In this document: piece after piece, positions 15,794 through 24,952 of the stretch
How the letters are laid out: each line of letters begins with the position of its first letter
How positions within the stretch are numbered: position 1 is the first letter of the stretch
Assembly: GCF_900110165.1 (NCBI RefSeq)
Contig: NZ_FOCQ01000015.1
Location: forward strand, 1-64,000
Direction of reading: 5' to 3'
DNA length: 64,000 bases
Origin: Lihuaxuella thermophila
GTDB taxonomy: Bacteria > Bacillota > Bacilli > Thermoactinomycetales > Thermoactinomycetaceae
Made by a program: the position numbers and the translations under genes
Notes under the pieces: generated by a model
Told to the model about the DNA's origin: nothing
What the model saw: only the letters and a program-made list of their open reading frames with translations
Database searches by the model: none

Positions 15794-17703
15794 TGGAATT
15801 TAAGCAGAAAGGTGAATCGATTCGAGGTAAATACCAAGTGTTGAGTGCCTTTCCCTTTGTGGAAGGAGTCCTTTATTTTGCTGCTTTAACCGATCCGGAT
15901 CAGGCGGATTCCTCTACCCCTTCGACCCGATTCATCCACGCTTTGAAACTGAAAAAGCAAATGGATGAGCTGGATTTAAAGGAGCTCCTGAATCGGAATG
16001 AAGATATTTTCTTTCCGGTAGAAGAGGTATTTGTAGAAGAAGGCATCTTATATCAAGTGTTTGAAAAGATGGAAGGAAATCTGCTCGGGATCTACCTGTT
16101 GCAGTCAGCACCGCTTTCTCTTGTCGAGACGGCGGACATCCTGAAAAAGATAACCACTCATCTGATGAATTGTTACGACCGGGGGCAGTTCGCCTTGGTT
16201 GACCCGCAAAATATCGTGATTACGAAAGCGGGACAAATCCGCTTTTTATACGGAGGCCCCAAAAAGCTTCTATCTTATGAATACCCCGAAGCAGAAGATG
16301 TTAAAAAGGTTGGCAGCCTTTTATATACGATGCTGACCAAAAAGCATGCAGATGAGCAGACCGGGCAAATCGAACCGCTCCGCCAGGAGAGACAGGATGT
16401 GCCTCTGGAACTGGAAGGGCTGCTGATGCGCGCTCTTTCCCCGGACCCCATGAAACGCCCGCGTACCCAAGATTTCTGGCGCTGGGCGCTGCGCTATGAG
16501 GAGAGAGAGTCGGCCGCGCTCGAAGAAAAGGCGAAGTCTGCCCCTGCCATATCGCCACCCGCCAAAGAACAAGTCAAAGCCAAAAAACCGTTAAGGGGAG
16601 AACAGCCGTCAGCCAGCCAGAGCGGTTCCAAACGTCCGGTCAAACTGATCTTGGGAACGGTCGCAGCATTGGCACTGGTCGTTTATCTGATCAGTCAACT
16701 CTTCTCTGATTCGGTTGACCCGGCTTTAGCAGGTATCCTGGATCCCTCCGTTGAGCAGGATGAGGAACAGGCGCTTCAGTACTTTGAAGCATCTAATCAA
16801 GCTTATGAGCAAAAAAAGTTAAACGAAGCCGTCGTCCTTGCGAGAAAAGCGTTGAGCGCCAACCCAGAACAGCCTGAATACTACCTGCATCTGGCCAACT
16901 TATTCGGGGCCGCGCGGGATTACACAAATGGAAAGAAAACATTGGAAGCCGCAGTGAACAAGTTTCCGCAAACAGCCAAATTTTATGATGCCTTATCTAT
17001 TTTTGCTTATTATCTGAAGGATTACGGTACGGCAAAACAAGCGATTGAGCAAGCGATTCAATTAGATGGCAAACAAGCTCTCTATTACTATCACCAAGGA
17101 AAAATCCTGGCGGCTCTGAAGCAAAATGATAAGGCAATGGAATCTCTCCGTCAGGCGGTAAAACTTGAGCCTGATCAAGCTCGTTTCAACCATGATTTTG
17201 CGCTCTATCTTTTCCGGACAGGAAATTTGGAAGAAGCGATTGAAGCAGCCAAAAAAGCGGCAGACTCAGCGAAAGAAGATCAGGAAGTTTATTACCTGGA
17301 TCTCGCAATCTTGTATTTTAAGAAAATAGAACGAATCGCCAATGATCCTGCCATAACCCCTGAACAAAAGTCGAAGACCCTCGACCCATTGGTCAAAGAG
17401 GAACGCCTGGCCATCGACAAAGCCTTGAAGATCAACAGTTATTACGGGAAAGCTTACTATTGCCTGTCGGTTATCAACTACTACGGAAACCGGTTAATAT
17501 CTGCCAATGTGGCCGCATTAAAAGCAGTTAAAATCAATCCTAAAAATCACTTTTATCAATATCAACTGGGCTTGACTTATATGGCGCTTAAGAAAAAGGA
17601 GGAAGCCATTCAAGCTTTTGAACAAGCAGTGGAATTAGAACCAAATAATTTCCGGTACAAAAAAGCTTTGGCCAAAGCCCAAGTGATGGGAAGCAAACCG
17701 TAA
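15793..17703 (+). CDS. pseudokinase, transmembrane and TPR protein, 636 aa
   Basis: Residues 1-235 are a pseudokinase like its upstream neighbour: LVDPQNIVITKAGQIRFLYGG replaces the HRD and DFG motifs. Residues about 240-280 are a linker rich in Lys, Pro and Ser. Residues about 283-301 (LILGTVAALALVVYLISQL) cross the membrane. Residues about 320-636 are TPR repeats such as YYLHLANLFGAARDYTNGKK and YYHQGKILAALKQNDKAMES. The TPR part should lie outside the cell. Architecture recalls EssB/YukC (pseudokinase-membrane-extracellular domain) of type VII secretion, though sequence similarity is not evident. It starts on the stop of the first pseudokinase gene, so the two are coupled. Confidence 0.8.
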   Translation: MEFKQKGESIRGKYQVLSAFPFVEGVLYFAALTDPDQADSSTPSTRFIHALKLKKQMDELDLKELLNRNEDIFFPVEEVFVEEGILYQVFEKMEGNLLGIYLLQSAPLSLVETADILKKITTHLMNCYDRGQFALVDPQNIVITKAGQIRFLYGGPKKLLSYEYPEAEDVKKVGSLLYTMLTKKHADEQTGQIEPLRQERQDVPLELEGLLMRALSPDPMKRPRTQDFWRWALRYEERESAALEEKAKSAPAISPPAKEQVKAKKPLRGEQPSASQSGSKRPVKLILGTVAALALVVYLISQLFSDSVDPALAGILDPSVEQDEEQALQYFEASNQAYEQKKLNEAVVLARKALSANPEQPEYYLHLANLFGAARDYTNGKKTLEAAVNKFPQTAKFYDALSIFAYYLKDYGTAKQAIEQAIQLDGKQALYYYHQGKILAALKQNDKAMESLRQAVKLEPDQARFNHDFALYLFRTGNLEEAIEAAKKAADSAKEDQEVYYLDLAILYFKKIERIANDPAITPEQKSKTLDPLVKEERLAIDKALKINSYYGKAYYCLSVINYYGNRLISANVAALKAVKINPKNHFYQYQLGLTYMALKKKEEAIQAFEQAVELEPNNFRYKKALAKAQVMGSKP

Positions 17704-17717
17704 AGGGGGACAAAGGC

Positions 17718-17885
17718 ATGAAATGCTGGGTTCGAAATGGACTGTTTATCTTGTTTTTAGCAGCGGCCGGATTTTTCCTTTTTACTGCCCAATCTAAAGC
17801 AACGATTTCTTCAAAGGTTCCGGATTTGGAAATGGAATTGGAGCAGATCGAAATGAACCCCATCCCGGTTGAAGCAAGCAAATAA
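17718..17885 (+). CDS. 55-aa anchored or secreted peptide
   Basis: ATG at 17718 is 8 bases after AAGGGGG. The frame reads MKCWVRNGLFILFLAAAGFF and then a short acidic tail (KVPDLEMELEQIEMNPIPVE). It is a basic N-terminus plus one hydrophobic helix plus about 28 outside residues, so either a single-pass membrane peptide or a secreted one. It lies 14 bases behind the TPR pseudokinase gene and before the terminator, clearly the third gene of that operon. No family is recognised. Confidence 0.65.
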   Translation: MKCWVRNGLFILFLAAAGFFLFTAQSKATISSKVPDLEMELEQIEMNPIPVEASK

Positions 17886-17906
17886 CGGAATCGGTCATGT
17901 ATGTTT

Positions 17907-17938
17907 GCAGACAGGGAACTGTCTGCTCTTTTTTATTT
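17907..17938 (+). terminator. Rho-independent terminator
   Basis: GCAGACAG-GGAA-CTGTCTGC with a following T-rich stretch ends the pseudokinase operon. Confidence 0.9.
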
Positions 17939-18003
17939 TCAAATCTTTTTGAGGTTGACTTTTTTCCATCCGGGTGTTATTTTATATAAAGTGTTTATAT
18001 TGA

Positions 18004-18079
18004 GGGGCTATAGCTCAGCTGGGAGAGCACCTGCCTTGCAAGCAGGGGGTCAGCGGTTCGAATCCGCTTAGCTCCACCA
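18004..18079 (+). tRNA. tRNA-Ala (anticodon TGC)
   Basis: A complete cloverleaf of 76 bases: acceptor GGGGCTA with TAGCTCC (one G-T pair), D arm GCTCAGCTGGGAGAGC, anticodon arm CTGCC-TTGCAAG-CAG with TGC, T arm AGCGG-TTCGAAT-CCGCT, and encoded CCA. It is a single tRNA, not in a cluster. Confidence 0.97.
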
Positions 18080-18083
18080 ATTC

Positions 18084-18115
18084 AACCTGCATCTGTTTCG
18101 ATGCAGGTTTTTTTT
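18084..18115 (+). terminator. Rho-independent terminator after tRNA-Ala
   Basis: AACCTGCATC-TGTTTC-GATGCAGGTT followed by T8. A textbook terminator 4 bases after the tRNA CCA. Confidence 0.95.
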
Positions 18116-18768
18116 GTTTGAGCCTGTCCCCATGATCTTCGCGGCAAATGGGCAGAGGGGGGAGCAAAGCAGGAGAAGGGAATCGTCGTACTCTGCTTCG
18201 ATCGGCCCGGTAAAAAAGTTAAGCTAAATTTTAGGTTGCAGGGAGTGGCCGAATTATAAAATAAGGGAGAAACACTACATAAGAGATCGGGGAAGCAAAT
18301 AAACTAAATTGTCGAATGAACCTTATGATGATCCCAAACGATACTGGGCCCAGGGGCGGTTCAGCCAACGATGGGAGCGGGCATCCATTCGCAAAATCCT
18401 TGAACCTCCAGTAACGTGAGGCAGTATGATCAAGGCATCGGCAAAAGTAACGCGGGTTAGGCGGGCTGAAATATGAAAATAGAGGAACTTTAACGATGCC
18501 TTCGTCTCCACTTACCAATGGAGTGTGGCTCCAACAATGAAGGATGACAGGATCCGTCACGGTTTGGATGATCCGGAAACATGAATGTGAACAGAGAAAA
18601 AAGCCTTATATCTTTCCTGCATTTTTCGTTATTGGGCACTTTTGAAATAGCTTATTATAAAAGATTTATGAAAAAACCATGTCTATATACAAACTTCTGA
18701 CATAAACGGATAATTTTTATGTTATTTTAAAGTTAAACACTTTTCAGCATCCAAGGAGGAACCCGTTT
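18116..18768. other. 650 bp gap between tRNA-Ala and yknW
   Basis: I see no convincing gene on either strand: open frames lack ribosome binding sites and read as random protein. A weak promoter-like pair (CTGACA near 18704 with TGTTAT about 17 bases on) could drive the yknW operon. The DNA after a tRNA is a usual site for integration, but no attachment repeat of the tRNA 3' end was found here. Confidence 0.4.
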
Positions 18769-19467
18769 ATGAATCTACAGGCGCAAACGCCATCCACACC
18801 AAAGGAGAAGCCGTCATTGCTGGGGATCATTACCAGTCCGGAAAAGCAATTTCTAAGGATCAAGGACCACCCGACCGTCTGGGGGCCGATGATTCTCTTA
18901 ACCCTTGTGACAACTCTGATAACAGGGATTCAGATGTATTTTGTGGTAAATGATCCGGTATTGTTTCCCGGAATGGTGGATCCATCGGGGAATCTGACGG
19001 GCGAACTGGATATGCTCAAAACCATTACCGTCATTTCCGGGACCGTAGGCGCTTTATTTATCATTCCGCTCGGCTCTCTGGTCGGAGCACTTTTCACATG
19101 GATATTGGTTTTATTGTTCCAAGGAGAAGCCAAATACCGCCAGCTTCTTTCCTTCGGGCTTCATCTGATGGTACTCAATGTATTATCCTTATTGGTCAAT
19201 TTCATCGCTCTAATCGGCTTTGGAATCAATCCACTGGAGGGTTCCGTTACCAGTTTGGCTGCCATATTGCCGGTGGAAGGGATGTTGAAAGGTTTTCTCA
19301 CCGTTTTGGATGTGTTTATGATCTGGGGATTGTTTTTGACCGCAAACGGATTAAAAGTGATTGCCAAACTTTCATCCGGAAAAGCATGGACCATCTCCCT
19401 CTTATTTTTCATTGTTACGGCTCTTATCTACGGTGTTACCTATACATTCAACAGCGTTGGTGTTTAA
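18769..19467 (+). CDS. yknW: Yip1-family membrane protein (YknW-like)
   Basis: This 232-residue protein has a soluble N-terminus (PSLLGIITSPEKQFLRIKDHP, the usual Yip1 opening) and five membrane helices. In Bacillus subtilis YknW assists assembly of the YknXYZ transporter, which protects against the SdpC killing peptide. The gene order here (Yip1 protein, adaptor, ATPase, permease) is the same. AAGGAGG lies 9 bases before ATG. Confidence 0.85.
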   Translation: MNLQAQTPSTPKEKPSLLGIITSPEKQFLRIKDHPTVWGPMILLTLVTTLITGIQMYFVVNDPVLFPGMVDPSGNLTGELDMLKTITVISGTVGALFIIPLGSLVGALFTWILVLLFQGEAKYRQLLSFGLHLMVLNVLSLLVNFIALIGFGINPLEGSVTSLAAILPVEGMLKGFLTVLDVFMIWGLFLTANGLKVIAKLSSGKAWTISLLFFIVTALIYGVTYTFNSVGV

Positions 19468-19489
19468 AGATAGAGTGGAGGAATGTTCG

Positions 19490-20626
19490 GTGAACAAGAA
19501 GATCTGGATCGGAGCCGGGATCGCAGCAGCCGTAGCGGCCATGGTGACAATAGCTGTCGTGCAGAAATCCCGTGCAGAGGGACCAGTCAAAGTGACCAGA
19601 CTGGAGCAGAAAATGTTTGTGGAAACATTGACAACTTCGGGAACCTTAACCGCAGGGAAACAGCAGGCGGTTTATCTGGAGCCGGACCGGGGCGATCTGA
19701 AGAAAATCCTGGTCAAACAGGGACAAAAAGTGAAAGCAGGCGACCGTCTGATCGAATATGAAAATCCGACGCTCGATGCGGAGAGGGACCAGGCGGAATT
19801 GCAAATAAAAACGGCAAAGGTCAAGTTGGACGGTTTGTACAAACAAAAGAAGCAGCTGAAGCAAACGCCACCTCCGTCGTCAGTTTCCGGTCAGATTCTT
19901 GCAGCTAACCAGGGAGGAAGCCCGGGTTCCGGCAAAGATGAGATTGAACAGCAGATCCGGCTGGCCAGGCTGGAATTGGACCAGGCCGAAAAGCAACTAG
20001 ACATGGTCAAGGCGAAAGAAAGCCGCTTGTTTGTCACCAGCGAACAAAACGGCACAGTGGTGCAGGTGAACGAAAATGCGGGAGCCGGTACCGGTGGAGC
20101 GGCGACGGCTGCAGAGCCGCTGGTGGTGGTGGCGGATCTCAGCCAGTTGAAAGTGACGGCCAATGTTTCTGAATACGATGCCATCAAAGTAAAAGCGGGG
20201 CAATCCGTTACCATCAAGACAGATGCCATTTTGGATAAAGAGTGGACAGCCAAGGTGGAACAAGTCGGCTTTTTGCCCAAAACGAATCAGGTAGCCGCGT
20301 CGGCGGATCAGGATGCGCAGGTAACCTATCCGGTGGATATCAAACTGGAAGAAGCCGTGCCGATGAAAATCGGTTCAAGATTGATCATTGAAATTACCAC
20401 TTCCAAAGAACGGGTCAAGGGTTTGCCGCAATCAGCCGTCAAAGAGAACGGGGAGCAGAATTTCGTATTTGTAGTGGAAAAAGGGAAAGCGGTTCAAAAG
20501 CCGGTGAAGATCGGAAGAAGCAACGGTGATATCGTTGAAATTCTCTCCGGAATTTCTGCTGACCAGCCGGTGATTGTCAACCCGCCTGCCGATTTGAGGA
20601 CAGGTATGGAAGTGGAAATCCGATGA
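19490..20626 (+). CDS. yknX: membrane fusion/adaptor protein of a MacAB-like transporter
   Basis: A 378-residue HlyD/MacA-type adaptor. It has an N-terminal membrane anchor (KIWIGAGIAAAVAAMVTIAVV), then a biotinyl-lipoyl-like half (GTLTAGKQQAVYLEPDRGDL), a coiled coil of about residues 90-170 interrupted by a Ser/Pro/Gly-rich turn, the second lipoyl half (VTSEQNGTVVQVN) and beta-barrel domains. I start at GTG 19490 with GTGGAGGA seven bases upstream. The upstream frame is out of register with any ribosome binding site. It overlaps the ATPase gene by 4 bases. It is expected to link YknZ to the outside. Confidence 0.88.
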   Translation: MNKKIWIGAGIAAAVAAMVTIAVVQKSRAEGPVKVTRLEQKMFVETLTTSGTLTAGKQQAVYLEPDRGDLKKILVKQGQKVKAGDRLIEYENPTLDAERDQAELQIKTAKVKLDGLYKQKKQLKQTPPPSSVSGQILAANQGGSPGSGKDEIEQQIRLARLELDQAEKQLDMVKAKESRLFVTSEQNGTVVQVNENAGAGTGGAATAAEPLVVVADLSQLKVTANVSEYDAIKVKAGQSVTIKTDAILDKEWTAKVEQVGFLPKTNQVAASADQDAQVTYPVDIKLEEAVPMKIGSRLIIEITTSKERVKGLPQSAVKENGEQNFVFVVEKGKAVQKPVKIGRSNGDIVEILSGISADQPVIVNPPADLRTGMEVEIR

Positions 20627-21315
20627 TTGAATTGAAAGGGATCTTTAAATCGTATCAAGCGGGGCACCTCCAGATTCCTGTGCTGAAAAATATTCATCTC
20701 ACCATTGACGAAGGAGAATATGTGGCCATTATGGGGCCTTCGGGCTCTGGAAAATCTACTTTGATGAATATTATCGGCTGTTTGGACCGTCCTTCCGAAG
20801 GAACTTACTTCTTAAACGGCAGAGATGTGTTTAAAGAAGATGATACGGGTTTGGCGGCAGTCAGAAACCGGACGATTGGTTTTGTCTTTCAACAGTTTCA
20901 GTTATTGCCCCGGATGGATGCGCAAAAAAATGTTGAGTTGCCGCTCGTTTATGCGGGTGTATCGAAAGCGGAACGAAAAAAGAGGGCGCTGGAAGCCCTG
21001 CGCCGTGTCGGGCTGGAAGACCGCAAAAGCCATCGTCCTTCCGAGTTATCGGGAGGACAGCAACAGCGGGTGGCGATCGCCCGGGCGCTGGTTACACAGC
21101 CGTTGGTCCTGCTTGCCGATGAGCCGACCGGTGCCCTGGATTCCCATTCGAGCGGAATCGTATTGGATTTGTTTGATGAGTTGCACCAAGAAGGACGTAC
21201 GGTCGTATTGATCACCCATGATCCGGAAGTGGCAGAACGGGCACAGCGGCAGTTGATCATCCGGGACGGGGAGCTCATAGCTGATCAGGTACGGGCAGGA
21301 GGGAAGCGACGTTGA
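20623..21315 (+). CDS. yknY: ABC transporter ATPase (MacB/LolD type)
   Basis: A 230-residue nucleotide-binding subunit with Walker A GPSGSGKST, Q-loop FVFQQFQLLPRM, signature LSGGQQQRVAIARAL, Walker B VLLADEPTGALD and H-loop THD. It belongs to the MacB/LolD/FtsE branch that powers mechanotransmission rather than transport through the membrane. It overlaps its neighbours by 4 bases on both sides, which implies coupled translation and fixed stoichiometry. Confidence 0.95.
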   Translation: MIELKGIFKSYQAGHLQIPVLKNIHLTIDEGEYVAIMGPSGSGKSTLMNIIGCLDRPSEGTYFLNGRDVFKEDDTGLAAVRNRTIGFVFQQFQLLPRMDAQKNVELPLVYAGVSKAERKKRALEALRRVGLEDRKSHRPSELSGGQQQRVAIARALVTQPLVLLADEPTGALDSHSSGIVLDLFDELHQEGRTVVLITHDPEVAERAQRQLIIRDGELIADQVRAGGKRR

Positions 21316-22505
21316 CGGTTTGGGAGAATATCAAGATGGCCTTGGATTCCATCTTTGCGCACAAGCTTCGCTCCATCCTCACGATGCTCGGAATCATCAT
21401 CGGTGTCGCCTCGGTTATCGTCATTGTCGCCATCGGGCAGGGAGGAACGGCTCAGTTGACCGAGGCCTTCGCCGGTTCTCAAAACTCGATGAATCTTGTG
21501 CCCAAGCAGGATGAGAATGCCGGATTTTTCATTCAGGATGAAAACTTTTTTACCGAGACCGATTTGCAGGATCTCAGACAGATTCCCGAGATCAAACAAG
21601 TGGTGGCCAGCAGTTTTGAGATGGCCAGTGTTCAGTACCGGGATAAAAAAGCAACCGGAACGCTGGTGTTCGGCGTCAATAACAATGCTTTCCTGGAGAT
21701 GTCGGGAATCAGTGTGGAGAAAGGGCGCTCTTTCCAATCGGCCGATTTTCACAGCATGAGCGGAGGAGCCATCCTCTCAAAAAGCCTGGCCGAAAAATTA
21801 TTTCCACAGCAAAATCCCATTGGAAAAATTATTCGCATTGGTTCCCAACCGGTTCCGGTCATCGGTGTGTTGGAAACGCCCGAGGGACTGCAGGCGATGG
21901 TGCAAACATCAGAGGTTTACCTGCCTGCGCGAACTTGGCGAAACATCTTTGGCATGATGAAAATCAGCCAGGTGACATTGCAGGTAAAAGAACCGGGCAT
22001 GATGGAGAGTGCGGGAAAGAAAGCCGTCAAGCTGCTCAATCGCAACCATAATAAAAAAGATGGTTATGAAGTTCAGAATATAGAGCAGATGTTGCAGGGA
22101 ATCACCCGCATTGCCAATATTATGACGATCGTGATCGGAAGTATCGGCGGAATCTCTCTGCTTGTCGGCGGTATTGGCGTGATGAATATCATGCTGGTTT
22201 CGGTGACTGAGCGGACCAGGGAAATCGGAATCCGCAAAGCGTTGGGGGCGACAAGGGGAAATATTCTGATGCAGTTTTTGGTGGAATCGATGACCCTCTC
22301 TGTGATTGGCGGGGGAATCGGCATCCTGCTCGGGGCGGGTGTGGCGGGAATCCTCGACGGACTGAACATCTGGCCGGCGAAGGTTTCCGTCCCTGTAGGC
22401 ATCGGCGGAGTTCTGTTCTCCATGCTGTTTGGCGTGGTGTTCGGAATCCTGCCCGCCAATAAAGCGGCCCGCCTGCATCCCATCGAATGTTTGCGGTATG
22501 AATAA
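21312..22505 (+). CDS. yknZ: MacB-like ABC permease
   Basis: A 397-residue permease: N-terminal cytosolic amphipathic stretch and first helix (LRSILTMLGIIIGVASVIVIVA), a large extracytoplasmic MacB domain (about residues 45-265), then three C-terminal helices including GGIGVMNIMLVSVTERTREI and GIRKALGATR, the coupling motif of the family. TTG at 21312 follows AGGAGGGA. Last gene of the yknWXYZ operon, followed by a terminator. Confidence 0.93.
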   Translation: MTVWENIKMALDSIFAHKLRSILTMLGIIIGVASVIVIVAIGQGGTAQLTEAFAGSQNSMNLVPKQDENAGFFIQDENFFTETDLQDLRQIPEIKQVVASSFEMASVQYRDKKATGTLVFGVNNNAFLEMSGISVEKGRSFQSADFHSMSGGAILSKSLAEKLFPQQNPIGKIIRIGSQPVPVIGVLETPEGLQAMVQTSEVYLPARTWRNIFGMMKISQVTLQVKEPGMMESAGKKAVKLLNRNHNKKDGYEVQNIEQMLQGITRIANIMTIVIGSIGGISLLVGGIGVMNIMLVSVTERTREIGIRKALGATRGNILMQFLVESMTLSVIGGGIGILLGAGVAGILDGLNIWPAKVSVPVGIGGVLFSMLFGVVFGILPANKAARLHPIECLRYE

Positions 22506-22531
22506 GAAGGCGAGCTTTGTCTTATTCTGTA

Positions 22532-22566
22532 AGGGAAGGGCGTCCGGGGCCTTTCCCTTTTGTTAT
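22532..22566 (+). terminator. Rho-independent terminator
   Basis: AGGGAAGGG pairs with CCTTTCCCT across an inner GC-rich segment and is followed by TTTTGTT. It ends yknWXYZ. Confidence 0.75.
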
Positions 22567-22642
22567 AATAAGGGCATGAAAAACATGAAGAAGGGGAAAA
22601 AAGGGGATGACAGAGGTTATCTTGTCGGGGGAGGTTGAGTGA

Positions 22643-23770
22643 GTGGATCAAGAGGAATCCAAAAAACCCCGGGGCCGCCTGGTATCTTGGCTTGGCTGGC
22701 TGGGGGTTTTGCTCATCAGTGTCGGCGGAAAACTCAAATCCATCCTTCCGCTGCTGAAATTTGGAAAGTTTGGCGGAACCCTCATCAGTATGGCGGTTTC
22801 CGTTGGAGGGTATGCCCTGTTCTACCCCTTTGAGTTTGCAATCGGACTGGTAGTGATGATTTTTATTCACGAGATGGGGCATGTTTGGGCGGCCAAAAGA
22901 AAAGGGTTGCCGGTTTCCGCACCTGCATTTATTCCGTTTCTGGGCGCATTGATCACCATGAAGAAGCAACCGACGGATGCGGCGACAGAGGCGTATATCG
23001 CGTACGGGGGGCCTCTGATCGGGTCTCTCGGCGCGCTGGCTTGTTACGGAGTGGGTGTGTGGACCGGGAATGAGCTGTTTTATGTGATTGCGATGGTGGG
23101 GTTTTTTCTCAATCTTTTCAACCTGATTCCCATTCATCCTTTGGACGGGGGGAGGATTGTGACCGCCATCACCCGCTGGCTGTGGGTATTCGGGCTGGTG
23201 GTCGGTCTTATCGTGATCATCTATTTGCGCAGCTGGCTGTTGGCTCTGATTTATTTGATGTTCGTCTGGGAACTGTGGGCCGTTTATGGAAGGAGCAGGC
23301 GCAAAAAGAAGATGAAACCCCAAACCTACTTGCTGGCTCAAGATATCGATCCGGTGAAGTTTGAGGAATCCGGGATCTGGATCCCGGGAGAGGATCACCA
23401 GCGCCCTCTTCCGTTTACCCAATACTGTCGCTTGGACACGCGGGAGCACGTACTGGAAGCCGAATTCCCGGGACTGGAAAACGTCATGCGTTTTGAAGGG
23501 ATGCCCCCGGGGGTGGCCCGGCGGGTTCAGTTGGTCAAAACGACTCGCCCTACTTTTGAACATCCGTATGTCCGCATGCACCTCGAAGTGGATTACCTTG
23601 TTTCCGGCAGGGAAGCTGTCGGAGGGATTCAGCGCGATGATAAATATTACAGCGTTCCTGTAAAGACGCGCTGGGCGTTTGGGCTGGCCTATGTGGGTCT
23701 GGCGGGATTTTTGATTTACATGCTGTATGTCCTGGGGCAAGTGGCGCCCGATCTTTCTGCGGTAAGTTAA
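22643..23770 (+). CDS. site-2-type (M50) metalloprotease, membrane
   Basis: A 375-residue membrane protease with HEMGH in a membrane helix (about residue 76) and a second metal site NLIPIHPLDGGR (about residues 157-168), the two hallmarks of zinc-dependent intramembrane M50 proteases. About six helices are followed by a soluble domain of about 90 residues (from PGEDHQRPLPFTQ) and a final C-terminal helix. It lacks a PDZ domain, so it is not RseP/RasP itself and is closer to the Rip3/YwhC-like types. Start GTG 22643. It is transcribed alone between two terminators. Confidence 0.85.
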   Translation: MDQEESKKPRGRLVSWLGWLGVLLISVGGKLKSILPLLKFGKFGGTLISMAVSVGGYALFYPFEFAIGLVVMIFIHEMGHVWAAKRKGLPVSAPAFIPFLGALITMKKQPTDAATEAYIAYGGPLIGSLGALACYGVGVWTGNELFYVIAMVGFFLNLFNLIPIHPLDGGRIVTAITRWLWVFGLVVGLIVIIYLRSWLLALIYLMFVWELWAVYGRSRRKKKMKPQTYLLAQDIDPVKFEESGIWIPGEDHQRPLPFTQYCRLDTREHVLEAEFPGLENVMRFEGMPPGVARRVQLVKTTRPTFEHPYVRMHLEVDYLVSGREAVGGIQRDDKYYSVPVKTRWAFGLAYVGLAGFLIYMLYVLGQVAPDLSAVS

Positions 23771-23811
23771 AAAAGACGGGTCCGAGAATCTGTTCTCGGA
23801 CCCGTCTTTTT
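23769..23811. terminator. strong bidirectional terminator
   Basis: AAAAAGACGGGTCCGAGA pairs with TCTCGGACCCGTCTTTTT around a short loop. A- and T-runs on both ends let it serve the M50 gene and anything coming from the right. Confidence 0.95.
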
Positions 23812-24072
23812 AAAGTGGAGTTAGCTCTCTACCTTAAAAGATATTGACTGACCCCGTGCTTGGGACGAAGGGGATTCTTGCGACCACCCATGCGGCGTTA
23901 TAGCCGAACGGCAGGCAACGCCGGTGGAAGTCTTTACGCAACTCCTCAGTCCAAGGAGGTCTGTTCGTAACCAGTTTAACACAAACGGAGGGGTCACGCG
24001 AGAGGGTGGGATTGGTGCGCACCCGGTCCCCCTACAAGTAAAACGGGGCGACTTTCTTCAAAAAATCGGTTC
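23812..24072. other. 260 bp gap, no supported gene
   Basis: A minus-strand frame of 62 codons (24022 to 23834) is open but has no ribosome binding site or recognisable motif. I see no other structure. Confidence 0.35.
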
Positions 24073-24828
24073 TTATTTTACGATGTAAGTTTCTTCTTTG
24101 TGATCATGGATTTCCCCTTTTTCCACGTGTAATTTCACACGATAGGTTCCCGGCTCGGAGAAACGGATCGTGGTTAGGTATTCCCCGGGGTTCCGTTCCG
24201 CGGTGTCCGTCCACTCGTGTTTTTGTTCTCCTTCTTTCCAGTATTCAAATTGGACTTCCGCATCCGTCAAAGGATTCCCGTCCCGCTGGACATGGCCAAT
24301 TACTGTGATGGGTTTCCCGCTCCTGGCTTGAGAGGGAAATTGGATATGCAGCTGAACCCCGTTCCCGTGATCTCCGTGATCTCCGTGAGAGTGGCCGGAG
24401 GCTTGGCCCACGGTGAATGCGCCGCTTGCCATCTGGTGTGTTTTGGGTGTGGTTACGTGGACGATGGTTACATACTCCCCTGCTTCCCGGAATGAAGCGG
24501 AGGCCGTGTATGTCCCGTTTTGCTGCCGTTTGGCCCCGAATTTCTGATGCTCTTTCTGCCCTTTTTTCCATACTTCAAATTCGACTGTGGCATCATTCAC
24601 AGACTCGTTTCCCGCTTTTACCGTTGAGGTCAGGGTAACTGGTTTGCCGGCCTCCGCCGGGGCGGGATTTGTATTAAATTCAATGCGGAGCGGTTGGGAT
24701 TGACCGGTTGGTTGATGCTGTTGGTTCTGATGGCCCTGATGTTCATTGGTTTTCTGGCTGCAGGCAGTGAGCCAGGCGGCGGCAAGCAGCACACAGATCA
24801 TCGGTATGAATCGGATTGTCAGTTTCAT
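24073..24828 (-). CDS. lipoprotein with two YtkA/FixH-like domains
   Basis: The signal peptide ends in lipobox LTAC (Cys 23). Then comes a His/Gln-rich linker and two similar immunoglobulin-like domains (about residues 46-140 and 158-250), each with the AEAGKPVTL / RSGKPITV start and V.FE.WK.G..KHE centre of the YtkA/FixH family. A histidine-rich bridge (GHSHGDHGDHG) separates them and would bind metal. FixH-like proteins are linked to copper delivery and cytochrome oxidase assembly, so a metal or redox role is plausible but inferred. The two-component genes start upstream on the same strand (about 125 bases away), and the unit may be co-regulated. Confidence 0.8.
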   Translation of the reverse strand: MKLTIRFIPMICVLLAAAWLTACSQKTNEHQGHQNQQHQPTGQSQPLRIEFNTNPAPAEAGKPVTLTSTVKAGNESVNDATVEFEVWKKGQKEHQKFGAKRQQNGTYTASASFREAGEYVTIVHVTTPKTHQMASGAFTVGQASGHSHGDHGDHGNGVQLHIQFPSQARSGKPITVIGHVQRDGNPLTDAEVQFEYWKEGEQKHEWTDTAERNPGEYLTTIRFSEPGTYRVKLHVEKGEIHDHKEETYIVK

Positions 24829-24952
24829 TTTCCTTGTGCTCCTTCTAAATCTTTATCCAACGGTTGTCAAAGGGATCGATCTTATACTACTGCCTGAGTG
24901 TTCTGTTTTCCATCCCTCTTTGGAGCTATATCTTGTGACAAATTCGCCCGGC

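Noticed and set aside
18004-18079. integration site at tRNA-Ala
   Set aside because: No repeat of the tRNA 3' end, integrase or phage gene was seen in the window.
18231-18560. minus-strand frame of 109 codons after tRNA-Ala
   Set aside because: No ribosome binding site, odd composition and no recognisable motif; likely random.
23834-24022. minus-strand frame of 62 codons
   Set aside because: It has a protein-like look in places but no ribosome binding site, and I cannot link it to any family.
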